Assembly (NCBI GenBank): GCA_963742925.1
Contig: CAVUNV010000008.1
Location: 62,001 to 126,000 of the forward strand
Reading direction: 5' to 3'
DNA: 64,000 nt
Source: PALSA-612 sp963742925
GTDB lineage: Bacteria; Actinomycetota; Thermoleophilia; Gaiellales; Gaiellaceae
A program made the translations under genes and the position numbers. Each line of letters opens with the position of its first letter. The first letter of the stretch is position 1. Shown here in pieces: positions 7,945-17,152 of this stretch. Under the pieces are notes generated by a model, which had not been told where the DNA came from, did no database searches, and worked only from the letters and a program-made list of their open reading frames with translations.

Positions 7945-9219
7945 TTATGGATAGAGCCCGCGCGTCGTCGTTGCCTCCGCGACTCGCATCACCGCGAGCC
8001 CGTAGGCGGCCATGCGCATGCTCGTCTGCCGCTGCGCCCGCAGGGCCCAGGTCTCCTCGAAGGCCTTGCAGACGATGTCGCGGAGCTTCCCGTTGACCTC
8101 GTCCTCCTTCCAGAAGTACTCCTGCAGCCCCTGCACCCACTCGAAGTAGGAGACGACGACGCCGCCGGCGTTGGCGAGCACGTCCGGAAGGATCAGGACG
8201 CCCATGTCCTCGAGGATGTCGTCGGCCGCCGGGGTGGTCGGCCCGTTTGCGCCCTCGACGATGATCTTCGCCTTCACCTTCGACGCGTTGTCGGCCGTGA
8301 TCACCTGCTCGAGCGCGCACGGCGCGAGGATGTCGCAGTCGAGGAGGATGAGCTCCTCGTTCGTGATCGCATCCGGGCCGCGGAAGCCGCGCAGATGGCC
8401 GGTCTCCTGCTTGAAGGCGATCGCCGCCGGGATGTCGATGCCCTTCGGGTTGTAGATGCCGCCACCCGAGTCGGAGATCGCCACCACCGTGGCCCCCTCC
8501 TCGTGCAGGAACTGCGCCAGGAAGCTGCCGACGTTGCCGAACCCCTGGATCGCGACGCGTTGTCCGACCGGGGTCTTGTCGAGCTTCTTCAACGCTTCGA
8601 GCAGACAGTAGAGCCCGCCGCGCGAGGTCGCCTCGAGCCTGCCGAGCGAGCCACCGACGGTCAGCGGCTTGCCGGTGACGACGCCGAGCACCGAATGGCC
8701 CTTGTTCATCGAGTAGGTGTCGAAGATCCACGCCATCTCACGAGGGCTGGTGCCGACGTCCGGCGCCGGGATGTCCTTCTCGGGGCCGATCAGCGTGATG
8801 ATCTCCGACGTGTAGCGACGGGTCATGCGCTCCAGCTCACGAACCGACATCTGCTTCGGATCGCAGACGACGCCGCCCTTGGCGCCGCCGAACGGAATGC
8901 CCATGAGCGAGCACTTCCAGGTCATCCACATGGACAGAGCTTTGACCTCGTCGACCGTGACGTCCGGGTGGTAGCGGATCCCGCCCTTGGAGGGGCCGCG
9001 CGCAACGTTGTGCTGCACCCGGAAGCCCTGGAACGACCTGACGCTGCCGTCGTCCATGCTGATCGGAATTGCCACCTCGACCGCCTTCTTGCACTCCTGC
9101 AGCACGGCGATCAGGTTCGGGTCGATGTTGAAGGTCTGACCGACGAGCCGTAGCTGCTGACGGGCGATCTGGAAAGGGTTCTCGCGAAGATGCGAGGTAG
9201 TCGAATCGATTGTTGCCAC
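7945..9219 (-). CDS. Glu/Leu/Phe/Val dehydrogenase (glutamate dehydrogenase)
   Basis: 424 aa amino-acid dehydrogenase of the GDH family: reversible oxidative deamination of glutamate to 2-oxoglutarate and ammonia with NAD(P). SKGGIRYHP (77-85) supplies the substrate-binding Lys, and FGGAKGGV (110-117) the catalytic Lys. The Rossmann motif is IQGFGNVGS. The start is a GTG at 9219, chosen because AAGGAG at 9226-9231 lies six bases upstream; the longer frame to 9357 has no such signal. Length and motifs fit hexameric GDH-I rather than leucine dehydrogenase, but cofactor preference cannot be read. Followed by a strong hairpin. Confidence 0.93.
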   Translation of the reverse strand: MATIDSTTSHLRENPFQIARQQLRLVGQTFNIDPNLIAVLQECKKAVEVAIPISMDDGSVRSFQGFRVQHNVARGPSKGGIRYHPDVTVDEVKALSMWMTWKCSLMGIPFGGAKGGVVCDPKQMSVRELERMTRRYTSEIITLIGPEKDIPAPDVGTSPREMAWIFDTYSMNKGHSVLGVVTGKPLTVGGSLGRLEATSRGGLYCLLEALKKLDKTPVGQRVAIQGFGNVGSFLAQFLHEEGATVVAISDSGGGIYNPKGIDIPAAIAFKQETGHLRGFRGPDAITNEELILLDCDILAPCALEQVITADNASKVKAKIIVEGANGPTTPAADDILEDMGVLILPDVLANAGGVVVSYFEWVQGLQEYFWKEDEVNGKLRDIVCKAFEETWALRAQRQTSMRMAAYGLAVMRVAEATTTRGLYP

Positions 9220-9313
9220 CGTGTTCTCCTTGGTCGTCGTTTCTACCCGGGAATCCGGTGATACCGCTCGAGTATACGGCTGTGCATAGACGGTATCCGA
9301 CCGCAGAAAGCCG

Positions 9314-11816
9314 TTAACGGACGGTGAAAACCACTGATCGGGTGACCGCCCTTCCACCGGCCGCCGGGAAGGCGAGCAGGCTGAGCGAGTAGCGGCCGGC
9401 GGGGAGCACGGTGCCGTTCGGGCCGCGCCCGGTCAGGCCGAAGGTGTAGCGGCCCGGCAGCACGTCGCGGAGCCGGGACAGCAGCCCGAGATCCTGGCCG
9501 TTGTGCCCGCGCAGCCGGATGTCGAGGCGGAGAACGGGCTCCAGCGAGACGCCGGCCGCCCCGTGCTCGACCTGGCCGAGCTGGACGAGCAGGATCGCCG
9601 GCGAGACGTCGGACGGCTTGAAGGAGGTCGCCGAGAGCTGTGCGGTGCCGATCAGCTTCGGGCTGACCGCCTTGGTGACGACCGCCCATGGGATCCTCAG
9701 GCGCGTCCCTTCGAGCGGCGCGACGTTCACCGTTCCGGACAGGACGCTCTGCGGGGCCGCCCGGGTGAGCCGGGCCGCGATCTGCACCTCCGTCGTCTGG
9801 CCGGGGCCGAGGGTCAGCCGCCTGGGCTCGAGATCGAGCGCCAGGGCCGGATCGTGCGGGGAGAGCGACAGGTAGACCCGCAGCCAGCGCGTCGAGACGT
9901 TGTGCAGGAGAAATGCGCGGGTCGCTGTCCAGCCCGGCCGGGCCGCGCGCCCGAACGCGAGCGTCGCCGGCTGCGAGACGACCTCGGTGCTCACCGCCGA
10001 GCCGATGTCGACGAGCCCGTTCCCCTGCGCTGCGAACGGCTCGCCCGGCAGGTCACGGGCCGTCCCGACGAGCACGCTCTTCAGCTCGGTCGCGGTCAGA
10101 CCGGGCCTGGCCTGCGCGACGATCGCCGCTTGGCCCGCCACGGCGGCAGCCGCGGCGCTGGCCCCGTCGACCAGCACGAACCGGGACGATCCGTTTCGCG
10201 CCGCCCCGGGGTCGACCGTGACCACGCCGACACCGGGCCCTGCCACCTCGGGCTTCGGGTGGCCGCCGTAGGCCAGGCCCCAGGACGAGAACTGCGGGAT
10301 ACGGGAGGGGCCGCTGCCGGTCCGCCGCGCCGGGCCGGCCGAGAGCTCGAGGCCGGCGCCCGCCCGTGCCGTCGCGAGCAGAGACGATGGAACGCCGAGC
10401 ACCGGGATGCCGAGCGCCTGGCCGCGTCCGAGCGCACCTGCCGGAAGCCCGTCGCCCGCGAGCAGGACGACCGACGCCCCGGCGGCGGCCGCCGCAGCCG
10501 CCGTGTCGTTCGGATTCGTCCCGGCCGGAAGGAGCACGGCCTGCCCCGCCACCCGGCTCACGCCGCGACGGTCGAACAGCCGCCCCGGCCCGCCGACGCG
10601 CATCGACGTCGTCGACGCAGGGCCGACCGCCCCGAGAACCGCAACGTCCCGGTTCAGCAAGACGTGGAGGCCGTCGCGCACCACGAGGCGGGCGTGAAGC
10701 TGTCTGGTTCGCAGATCGGCGGCGGCGACGGTCAGCGCCGCCGGTGCGCCGCCCGGTCCCGAGAGGCTCCCGAACGCGGGACCCGCCCGGCCGTCGTTTC
10801 CGGCCGGCGCAACGACCAGCGTGCCGAGCACGGAGGCCCCCGCCGCGGCGCGCGCGAGCGGGCCGTCCTCGAAGGCTCCGAACGGCTCGGACAGGGGAAT
10901 GAGCGCGATCCGGGCCGCGTCGTGCGCGTCGCCGTTCCCGTCCGGATCGACGGCACGGTCGAGCCCGGAGAGGATCTGGTCGGTGCGTGCGTAGAGGGCG
11001 AAGCGCCCCGAGGCGTCGCGCTGCCAGCCGCCGACGCGGATCGGGAGCACCGTCGCGCCGGGCGCGACTCCCGAGAGCCCGCCGCGCCCCGCACCCACGA
11101 CGATGCCGGCCGTCTCCGTCCCGTGACGCTCGGCTGCGCCGCCCGGCCCCACGTGGGGGCGCCCGTCGATCGCCCCGCCCGCGACGTCCAGGCCGGTCAG
11201 CACGTGGCCGTGGAGATACGGAGAACGCGGGTCGACGCCGGTGTCGAGCAATGCGACGAGGACGCCGCTTCCGTCGAGGCCGACGAGCGAGGAGCGGATC
11301 GAGCCGAGGCCCGCGCTTCGCGGCCGCGGCCGCGAGGGGCGCCGTCGTCAGGCTCGCCGGATAGGCGGCACGCACCCGGTACACGCCGACGATCTGCGGC
11401 AGCCGCTCGAGTGCGACGACGGCGCTCGCATCGACCACGGCCGAGAAGCCGTTCAGGACCCGTGTGAAGCGGAGCTCCGGCTTGATGAAGATCCCCTGCG
11501 TGTCGAGCTTCAGCAGGACGTCCTGCTGGGCCGACAGCGCCTGTATCGTCCAGCGGCGCTCCTGGTCGTCGGTCGCCACTCCCCCGGCCTGCTGCACGCG
11601 CTGAGCGAGCGACGGCGCCCGCATGACGACGATCATCCGCTGGCCGAGCGCGACCTGGAGGCGGCGGCTGCCGACGAGCCCGCGCCAGCTCTCGGCCGGC
11701 GAAGCGGCGACCCGGGGCTTCGATGCACGGCCGGCCGAGGCGACGACCGAGGCCGCGACCACGACGGCGGCGAGCAGCACCGAGACGAGTACCAGCCTAC
11801 GCGGCGGCATGGGCAT
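9314..11816 (-). CDS. Secreted S8 family serine peptidase (subtilase) with PA-type insert, apparent frameshift
   Basis: Two overlapping frames make one subtilase. The N-terminal frame (from 11816) has a signal peptide (RRLVLVSVLLAAVVVAAS), then an inhibitor-I9-like propeptide. The second frame (to 9314) carries the catalytic Asp in LLDTGVDP, His in ERHGTETAGI, oxyanion Asn in VAPAGNDG and Ser in VDGASAAAAAVAG, plus a PA-like insert between them and beta-sandwich domains at the C-terminus. Frames join if one base is removed from the CCC at 11310-11312 (minus-strand GGG), so the break is probably a sequencing insertion or a recent mutation. The Ser motif lacks the usual GTSMAAP residues, so activity is less certain. 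The start overlaps the end of tsaD by 20 bases. Confidence 0.8.
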
Positions 11817-12759
11817 CGAGCACGAGGAAGGAGGACGACGCGAGCGGCGTCACGAACCGCGCGGCCGACGCGATCATCGCCGCGTTGTCGGTGCACAGCT
11901 CCAGCGGAGCGAGCACGGCTTCCGGCAACGAGGCCCGCAGCTCGGAGTTCGCGGCGACGCCGCCGACGACGGCGATCCGCTCGTGCCCGAGCTGCTCGGC
12001 AGCGGCGCGTGTCCGTTCGACGAGCGCCCGCACGATCGCGCGCTGGTAGCTCGCCGCCAGGCCGGCGCGGTGACGCTCGAGCTCGTCGGCGGGAAGTCCG
12101 CGAACGGCGTAGAGCAGCGCTGTCTTCACGCCGGAGAACGAGAAGTCGAGCCCCTCCAGGCGCGCCACGGGAAAGTCGAAGGCGCGCGCGTCACCCTCGG
12201 CGGCGAGCCGGTCGAGCGCGGCGCCGCCCGGATAACCGAGCCCGAGCAGCCGCGCCCCCTTGTCGAACGCCTCGCCGGCAGCGTCGTCGATCGTCGTGCC
12301 GACCACGTGGTAGCCCGAGCGCTCGCGGACGTCGAGGAGCAGCGTGTGGCCGCCGGTCGCAAGCAGGCAGAGGAACGGCGGCTCGAGCGGCGCCGGGTCG
12401 AGATAGAGCGAGGCGACATGCCCGTGGAGGTGGTCGACAGGCGCGAGCGGCAGCCCTCTCCCCCAGGCCAGGGCCTTCGCAGCCGACACCCCGACGAGCA
12501 GCGCGCCGATCAATCCGGGGCCGCAGGTGACGGCGACGAGCTCGACGTCGTCGAGGGTCGCATCGGCTTCGTCGAGCGCCTCGCGGATCACCGGCGCGAC
12601 GAGCTCGAGATGCCGGCGCGAGGCCACCTCTGGAACGACACCGCCGAACCGCGCGTGCAGGACGGCCTGGGAGGCGACGACGTTCGAGCGGATCTCGCCG
12701 TCGCGCGTGATCAGGGCAGCGGCCGTCTCGTCGCAGGACGTCTCGAGGCCGAGGATCAT
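11797..12759 (-). CDS. tsaD: tRNA N6-adenosine threonylcarbamoyltransferase TsaD
   Basis: 320 aa, ASKHA-fold enzyme that transfers the threonylcarbamoyl group to A37 of ANN-reading tRNAs. MILGLETSCDET is the canonical N-terminus; the metal ligands are His110 and His114 (DHLHGH), with LATGGHT, DFSFSGVKTA and VVGGVAANSELR also present. The ATG at 12759 overlaps the stop of rimI (ATGA). It belongs to a tsaE-tsaB-rimI-tsaD cluster, the standard bacterial t6A set apart from tsaC. Confidence 0.97.
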   Translation of the reverse strand: MILGLETSCDETAAALITRDGEIRSNVVASQAVLHARFGGVVPEVASRRHLELVAPVIREALDEADATLDDVELVAVTCGPGLIGALLVGVSAAKALAWGRGLPLAPVDHLHGHVASLYLDPAPLEPPFLCLLATGGHTLLLDVRERSGYHVVGTTIDDAAGEAFDKGARLLGLGYPGGAALDRLAAEGDARAFDFPVARLEGLDFSFSGVKTALLYAVRGLPADELERHRAGLAASYQRAIVRALVERTRAAAEQLGHERIAVVGGVAANSELRASLPEAVLAPLELCTDNAAMIASAARFVTPLASSSFLVLDAHAAA

Positions 12760-13223
12760 CCCCACGGCTCGGCCGGATCCCTCCACATGATCAGCGCGTC
12801 CTCGCGATTGTCCGTGTAGTAGCCGCGGCGGACGCCCTGCCCGCGGAAGCCGAGGCTCTCGTAGAGCTCGATCGCCGCACCGTTCGAGACGCGCACCTCG
12901 AGCGTGAAGCCGCGGCTCTCGTCGTCGGCGGTCAGCTCGAACAACGACGCGAGCAGGCGCGTCGCGATCCCCTGGCGCCGGCGCTCCGGCGCGACGACGA
13001 GGTTCATCACGTGCCACGCGTCGACGTAGCGCGAGACGATCACGTAGGCGACGAGGGCTTCGTCGACGAACGCGCCGAGGCAGATCGACGTGGGCTTGGC
13101 GATCTCGCCGACGAACATCATCCGCGACCAGGGCGCCGGCATCGAGCGCTTCTCGATCTCCTCGATCGCGTTCACGTCGTCGAGGACGAGCGGCTGGATG
13201 TCCAGCCCGCGGGTCGTACTCAC
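12756..13223 (-). CDS. rimI: GNAT N-acetyltransferase, RimI type
   Basis: 155 aa GNAT acetyltransferase. The acetyl-CoA loop is VAPERRRQGIATRLL (Q/R-x-x-G-x-G/A motif), preceded by HVMNLVV and followed by LEVRVSNGAAIELYESLGF, the RimI-type C-terminal half. The family acetylates protein N-termini (ribosomal protein S18 in E. coli) and is commonly encoded between tsaB and tsaD. GTG start at 13223 overlaps the tsaB stop (GTGA), and its stop overlaps the tsaD ATG, so translation is coupled on both sides. Confidence 0.93.
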   Translation of the reverse strand: MSTTRGLDIQPLVLDDVNAIEEIEKRSMPAPWSRMMFVGEIAKPTSICLGAFVDEALVAYVIVSRYVDAWHVMNLVVAPERRRQGIATRLLASLFELTADDESRGFTLEVRVSNGAAIELYESLGFRGQGVRRGYYTDNREDALIMWRDPAEPWG

Positions 13224-13825
13224 GCGATCGCCCTCTCGGCGTCGGGGGCGCGCACGTAGATGGGCTCGACGAGGTCGGCGTCGCCGAAGTCGCGGGCGAG
13301 CAGCGCGTGGAAGCGGGCGCGTGGGAGGTGCACGAGGTCTCGGTCGGGTGGAATCTCGGCCCCTGCGGCCTCGAGCTCGGGGCGGTAGCGGATCGCACCG
13401 TCGCCGACCAGGACCGTCCCCGGCTCGAACGCAAGCTCGGCCGGCCGGCAGGCGACCGGCTCCCCGTCCCGGAGCGTGAACACCTCGCGGCGCTGCGCGT
13501 CGATCACCGGCAACGCCCCGGGCGAGCCGGCCGCGAGCGCGTCGAGCGTCGAGACGCCCGCGACGGGGATCCCGAGCGCGAGCGCCAGCCCGCGGGCGGC
13601 GGCGAGGCCGATGCGGATGCCGGTGAAGCTCCCCGGACCGGTGCCGACGACCAGAGCTTCCAGGTCGGCGGGCGCGTGAGCGGCCCCGCGGAGCAGCTCG
13701 TCGGCGTCGGCGAGCACCGTCGCAGCTCGAGAGGCTCGCTCTCCGAGCAGCTCGCCGTCGCGCACGAGCGCCGACGCGGCGACGGGAGTCGCCGTGTCGA
13801 AGGCGAGCACGAGCCCCCGGCGCAT
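13220..13825 (-). CDS. tsaB: tRNA t6A modification dimerisation partner TsaB
   Basis: 201 aa ASKHA-fold paralogue of TsaD that scaffolds the TsaBDE complex. N-terminus VLAFDTATPVAASALV; the diagnostic GTGPGSFTGIRIGLAAARGLAL segment (first part GTGPGSFTGIR) is intact. The ATG at 13825 begins the conserved sequence; a longer frame upstream overlaps tsaE and is not used. Five bases separate it from tsaE. Confidence 0.95.
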   Translation of the reverse strand: MRRGLVLAFDTATPVAASALVRDGELLGERASRAATVLADADELLRGAAHAPADLEALVVGTGPGSFTGIRIGLAAARGLALALGIPVAGVSTLDALAAGSPGALPVIDAQRREVFTLRDGEPVACRPAELAFEPGTVLVGDGAIRYRPELEAAGAEIPPDRDLVHLPRARFHALLARDFGDADLVEPIYVRAPDAERAIA

Positions 13826-13830
13826 GAGCC

Positions 13831-14262
13831 TCAGAGTAGCCCGGCGAGCAGCTCGGGCTCGTCGGTCGAGAGGGCGATCGAACGCCGGTGCTCGTCCACG
13901 TGGCCGAGCTTCACCGTCAGGCGCGGCGGCGGCAGCCTTCCGCCGGCCCGCTCGGGCCACTCGACGAACACGATCGCGTCCTCGAAGTACGGCTCGAGCG
14001 CGCCCCAGTCGGCGTCGGTCAGCCGCTCGAAGCGGAACAGGTCGAGATGCGAGACGCCGTCGTAACGATGACCGATCGTGTACGTCGGGCTCGTCACCGG
14101 CCCCTCGACCCCCAGCGCCCGGCACGCACCGCGGACGAACGTCGTCTTGCCGGAGCCGAGCTCGCCGGAGACATACACGACGTCGCCCAGCGCGAGGCGA
14201 GCTGCGAGACGGCCGGCAAGGGCCTCCGTCTCCGCGGGCGACGGCGACACGATTTCGGGCAC
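13831..14262 (-). CDS. tsaE: tRNA t6A modification ATPase TsaE
   Basis: 143 aa P-loop ATPase. Walker A is GELGSGKTT (about 33-41), followed by TSPTYTIGHRYDG and HLDLFRFE, the conserved TsaE segments, and VFVEWPERAGG near the C-terminus. It binds TsaBD and drives the t6A reaction cycle. Starts with GTG at 14262, 41 bases after the uracil-DNA glycosylase gene. Confidence 0.95.
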   Translation of the reverse strand: MPEIVSPSPAETEALAGRLAARLALGDVVYVSGELGSGKTTFVRGACRALGVEGPVTSPTYTIGHRYDGVSHLDLFRFERLTDADWGALEPYFEDAIVFVEWPERAGGRLPPPRLTVKLGHVDEHRRSIALSTDEPELLAGLL

Positions 14263-14303
14263 GCCGGGACGCTAGCTGTCGTGCCGGGACGCCAGGAGGC
14301 AGG

Positions 14304-14981
14304 CTAGAAGAGCCCGAGCTGGACGGCCGGCTCGGCGGGGGCGACGGCGGCCAGCACCGTCTCGGCCTCGAGTGCGACGGATGGATCGGGCGCCGCGAGC
14401 GTGCGGCCGATCAGCCCCGGGATGCGCCGGAAGTCCTCCTCGAGCACCTCGAGCATCCTCGGCGTGTAGAGCGCCGCGGCCGGGTGGTAGAGCGGATAGA
14501 GCAGCACACGGCGGTCGCCGAGCGTCACCTCCTGCTCCTGCCCGTGGATGCGGGTGATGCCGATCTCCTTGCCGGTCAGCTGCTTGGTCGCGTGGTTCCC
14601 GAGCGTCGCGATCAGCTTCGGCTCGATCAGGGCGATCTGCTTGAACAGATACGGCTCGCAGGTCTCCTTCTCGTCGGGCATCGGATCGCGGTTGCCGGGA
14701 GGGCGGCACTTGAGGACATTCGCGATGTAGACATCCGCTCGCGTGAGCCCGATGCCGTCCAGCAGCTTGTCCAGGAGCTTGCCCGCCTGGCCGACGAACG
14801 GGACGCCCTGCTTGTCCTCGTGGAAGCCGGGCGCCTCGCCGACGAACATCAGGTCGGCATCCGGGTTTCCGACCCCGAACACGACCTGCGTCCGCGTCTG
14901 CGCGAGCCGGCAGCGGGTACAGCCCGACGCCTCCTGCGCGAGCTGCTCGAGCCGAGTGAGCCGGTCGGCAGCGTCGTCCAT
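14304..14981 (-). CDS. Type-4 (Fe-S) uracil-DNA glycosylase
   Basis: 225 aa UDG family 4 enzyme, base-excision repair. Four cysteines (Cys21, Cys24, Cys92, Cys108) match the 4Fe-4S ligands; GEAPGFHED (48-56) is the active-site motif 1 and YHPAAAL motif 2, with FVGQAGKLLD between. An additional C-terminal helix ends in VQLGLF, which looks like a sliding-clamp-binding motif (Q-x-x-L/I-x-x-F type), an inference. First gene of the leftward run into the tsa cluster. Confidence 0.93.
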   Translation of the reverse strand: MDDAADRLTRLEQLAQEASGCTRCRLAQTRTQVVFGVGNPDADLMFVGEAPGFHEDKQGVPFVGQAGKLLDKLLDGIGLTRADVYIANVLKCRPPGNRDPMPDEKETCEPYLFKQIALIEPKLIATLGNHATKQLTGKEIGITRIHGQEQEVTLGDRRVLLYPLYHPAAALYTPRMLEVLEEDFRRIPGLIGRTLAAPDPSVALEAETVLAAVAPAEPAVQLGLF

Positions 14982-15047
14982 CGGCGCGCAGTCTAGGCGC
15001 CCGCGCGGACGGATGCTCTCAGCCAGCGCGGTCGCGTAGCGAGTGCG

Positions 15048-15266
15048 CTAGTGGCCGCAGCCGCAGCTGCCGCCGCAGCAGCCGCCTCCGCCGCCGGTGG
15101 CCGACCGGAAGCTCGGCTGCGGGGCCTCGGCCTTCGTGGCGAAGACCGAGAACTGGCGGAGCACCTTCGTGGCGCCGCAATCCGGGCAGGCCGGCTGCTG
15201 GTCGCCGCGCACGAGCTCCTCGAAGTGCGACTCGCAGGACATGCACGCGTACTCGTAGATCGGCAT
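15048..15266 (-). CDS. FmdB-family zinc ribbon protein
   Basis: 72 aa. MPIYEYACMSC starts a four-Cys zinc ribbon completed by CPDCG, the FmdB/CxxC_CxxC_SSSS family, thought to be small regulators. The tail is a low-complexity Gly/Cys stretch ending CCGGSCGCGH, which could add metal-binding capacity. It stands alone between the UDG gene and the secreted hydrolase. Confidence 0.88.
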   Translation of the reverse strand: MPIYEYACMSCESHFEELVRGDQQPACPDCGATKVLRQFSVFATKAEAPQPSFRSATGGGGGCCGGSCGCGH

Positions 15267-15303
15267 GGCCCCAGTCTAGTCGACAGGCCCTTGTCGACCG
15301 GCG

Positions 15304-17133
15304 CTAGCGCGAGCGCGACCAGGTGGCCCTGAGGCCGCCGCCGCGCGTGAACGTGACGACACCGTGGGCCGCCTTCGGCCCGGAGACGGTCACCGAGCCG
15401 TCGGGCACGTACACGGGGCCGCTCTTCGAGAGCGTGACGTGAATCGTCCCGCTGACGGAAAGGCCCGTGACGTCGCTGTAGCGGACGAGCTGCAGCGACG
15501 ACAGGTTTCCCGTCACCTTCCCGCCGGCGAGCCCACCCAGGGCGGTCCCGGCGATGATCGAGGCGGCCACCGCGTCCTCGACCGTCGTCCTGACGACGGT
15601 CAGTGTCCGTCCGCGAAGGCCGGAGCTGCCGCGCGCAGGCGGTGCCGTAGCGACCGATGCCGGGATCCTCCCCACTCCGGTCAGATACGGGCGCGCGAGT
15701 GGACAGCTCGCCGGAGGCACTCCACCGGCGAGCCAGGTCCTGACCGCGCTCGCCGCGCAGTCCGAAGGGTCCGTCGTCAGGACACTGTGGCCGACACCCG
15801 GCACGAGGAGCAGATGCCCCTGTGGGAACTGCGAGACGACCGAGGCCGCGTTCGACGTCGGCGTCCTCATGTCCAGCCCGCCGGAAAGCGCCAGGACCGG
15901 CACGTCGGGGAGCGGCCCCGCTGCAACGGGAGCGTTCCCGGACGGCGAGGGCCAGGACAGGCAGTAGGTCGCCGGACCGATCGCAGTCGCCCACGCCCCG
16001 AACGGGCCGGTCGCACCTCCGGGCAGGGAGGCGACGGCGCCGCTCAAGGCCTGCTGGCGATCAGGAAGGGCAGCACCGGGCTGCCACGGGAAGCGGCCGT
16101 CGTTGCACATCGTCGCCAGGAAGAGACCCTCACTGAACGACGCGGCGGCCGTTCTGAGCCCCCGGAACCCGTTCTGTCCGAACGCGGCGAGCCGAAGCAG
16201 CTCCTGCGGCCGCCCGGCGACCGCCCCGGCGACGGCCGACGGCAGCTCTGCCTGGAGGCCCGGGCTCAGGTCGGCGCTGACGACGATCCCGAGCAGCGTC
16301 TGCCCGTCGAGCACGATCGGCACGCGGACCCCCGAGGCGGACCGGACGCTCCCACGGATCGGATCGGTTGCGGCCCGGTTCGCCAGCGTGGCCACCTCTC
16401 CGGCGAGATCCGGAGCGACCGCGCGGCACGCGGCGGCGCCGCAGAGCGCGGACAGGCCGAGCGGAATCCCCTGAAGGGTGTCGAGCGCGAGCGGATCGGG
16501 ACCCGCGACGGGGACCACGGAGTCGAGCAGGAGGCGCTCCACGTGATCTGCATGCGCCAGCGCGTAAGCGAGCTCGACCTTCGTCCCGTAGGACGTGCCC
16601 CACAGCGCCACCTTGTCGACGCCGAGCGCCTGCCGTACCGCGTCCACGTCCTCGGCGTTCGCTGCGGTCGTGTAGTAGGCCCGGGAGGGCCCGAGCCCGT
16701 TCCCGCAGGCGGCCACCTGCTGGGCCAGGATGACCGGATTCGAGCCGATCGCACAGAAGAGGAAGCCGGAGTTGCCGGCCCCGCGCGGGTCGAAGGTGAC
16801 GATCGTGTAGCCGGGGAAGAAGGATTGCCAGAACCTGCCGAGATCGGCGAGATCGAACGCGAGCGCGCTCGCCTGCCCGGGCCCGCCGGCCAGCATCATC
16901 ATCACGCCGCGCGGCACCCCCTTGGCCGGGAACTCCTCGACGGCGAGCGGGAGCGTTCCCGGCACCGCACCGGCCCAGTCGAGCGGGACGGTCACGGTGG
17001 CACAGAGCACACCGGACGTCCCGTGGCACGAGACGAAGGGGCTCGCCGCGGCCTCCGCTCCCGCGGTCCCCACCGTCGCGGTGACACCGATCGCGACGGC
17101 GACGCATGCCACGGTCGCGCCCCTCCTGATCAC
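15304..17133 (-). CDS. Secreted alpha/beta hydrolase (tripeptidyl aminopeptidase-like)
   Basis: 609 aa from GTG 17133. An N-terminal signal peptide (RGATVACVAVAIGVTATVG) is followed by an alpha/beta hydrolase core: GGPGQAS oxyanion loop, FDPRGAGNSG, nucleophile GTSYGT, then GGLDMRTP with the acidic residue and VGHSV with the catalytic His. This is the layout of TAP-like exported peptidases and proline iminopeptidases, which cleave short peptides. A beta-rich C-terminal extension of about 100 residues follows the catalytic domain. The longer frame to 17217 would overlap the upstream gene; GTG 17133 starts 20 bases after that gene's stop and right before the signal sequence. Confidence 0.85.
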   Translation of the reverse strand: MIRRGATVACVAVAIGVTATVGTAGAEAAASPFVSCHGTSGVLCATVTVPLDWAGAVPGTLPLAVEEFPAKGVPRGVMMMLAGGPGQASALAFDLADLGRFWQSFFPGYTIVTFDPRGAGNSGFLFCAIGSNPVILAQQVAACGNGLGPSRAYYTTAANAEDVDAVRQALGVDKVALWGTSYGTKVELAYALAHADHVERLLLDSVVPVAGPDPLALDTLQGIPLGLSALCGAAACRAVAPDLAGEVATLANRAATDPIRGSVRSASGVRVPIVLDGQTLLGIVVSADLSPGLQAELPSAVAGAVAGRPQELLRLAAFGQNGFRGLRTAAASFSEGLFLATMCNDGRFPWQPGAALPDRQQALSGAVASLPGGATGPFGAWATAIGPATYCLSWPSPSGNAPVAAGPLPDVPVLALSGGLDMRTPTSNAASVVSQFPQGHLLLVPGVGHSVLTTDPSDCAASAVRTWLAGGVPPASCPLARPYLTGVGRIPASVATAPPARGSSGLRGRTLTVVRTTVEDAVAASIIAGTALGGLAGGKVTGNLSSLQLVRYSDVTGLSVSGTIHVTLSKSGPVYVPDGSVTVSGPKAAHGVVTFTRGGGLRATWSRSR

Positions 17134-17152
17134 CGAGGCAGGGTAGCGAAGC

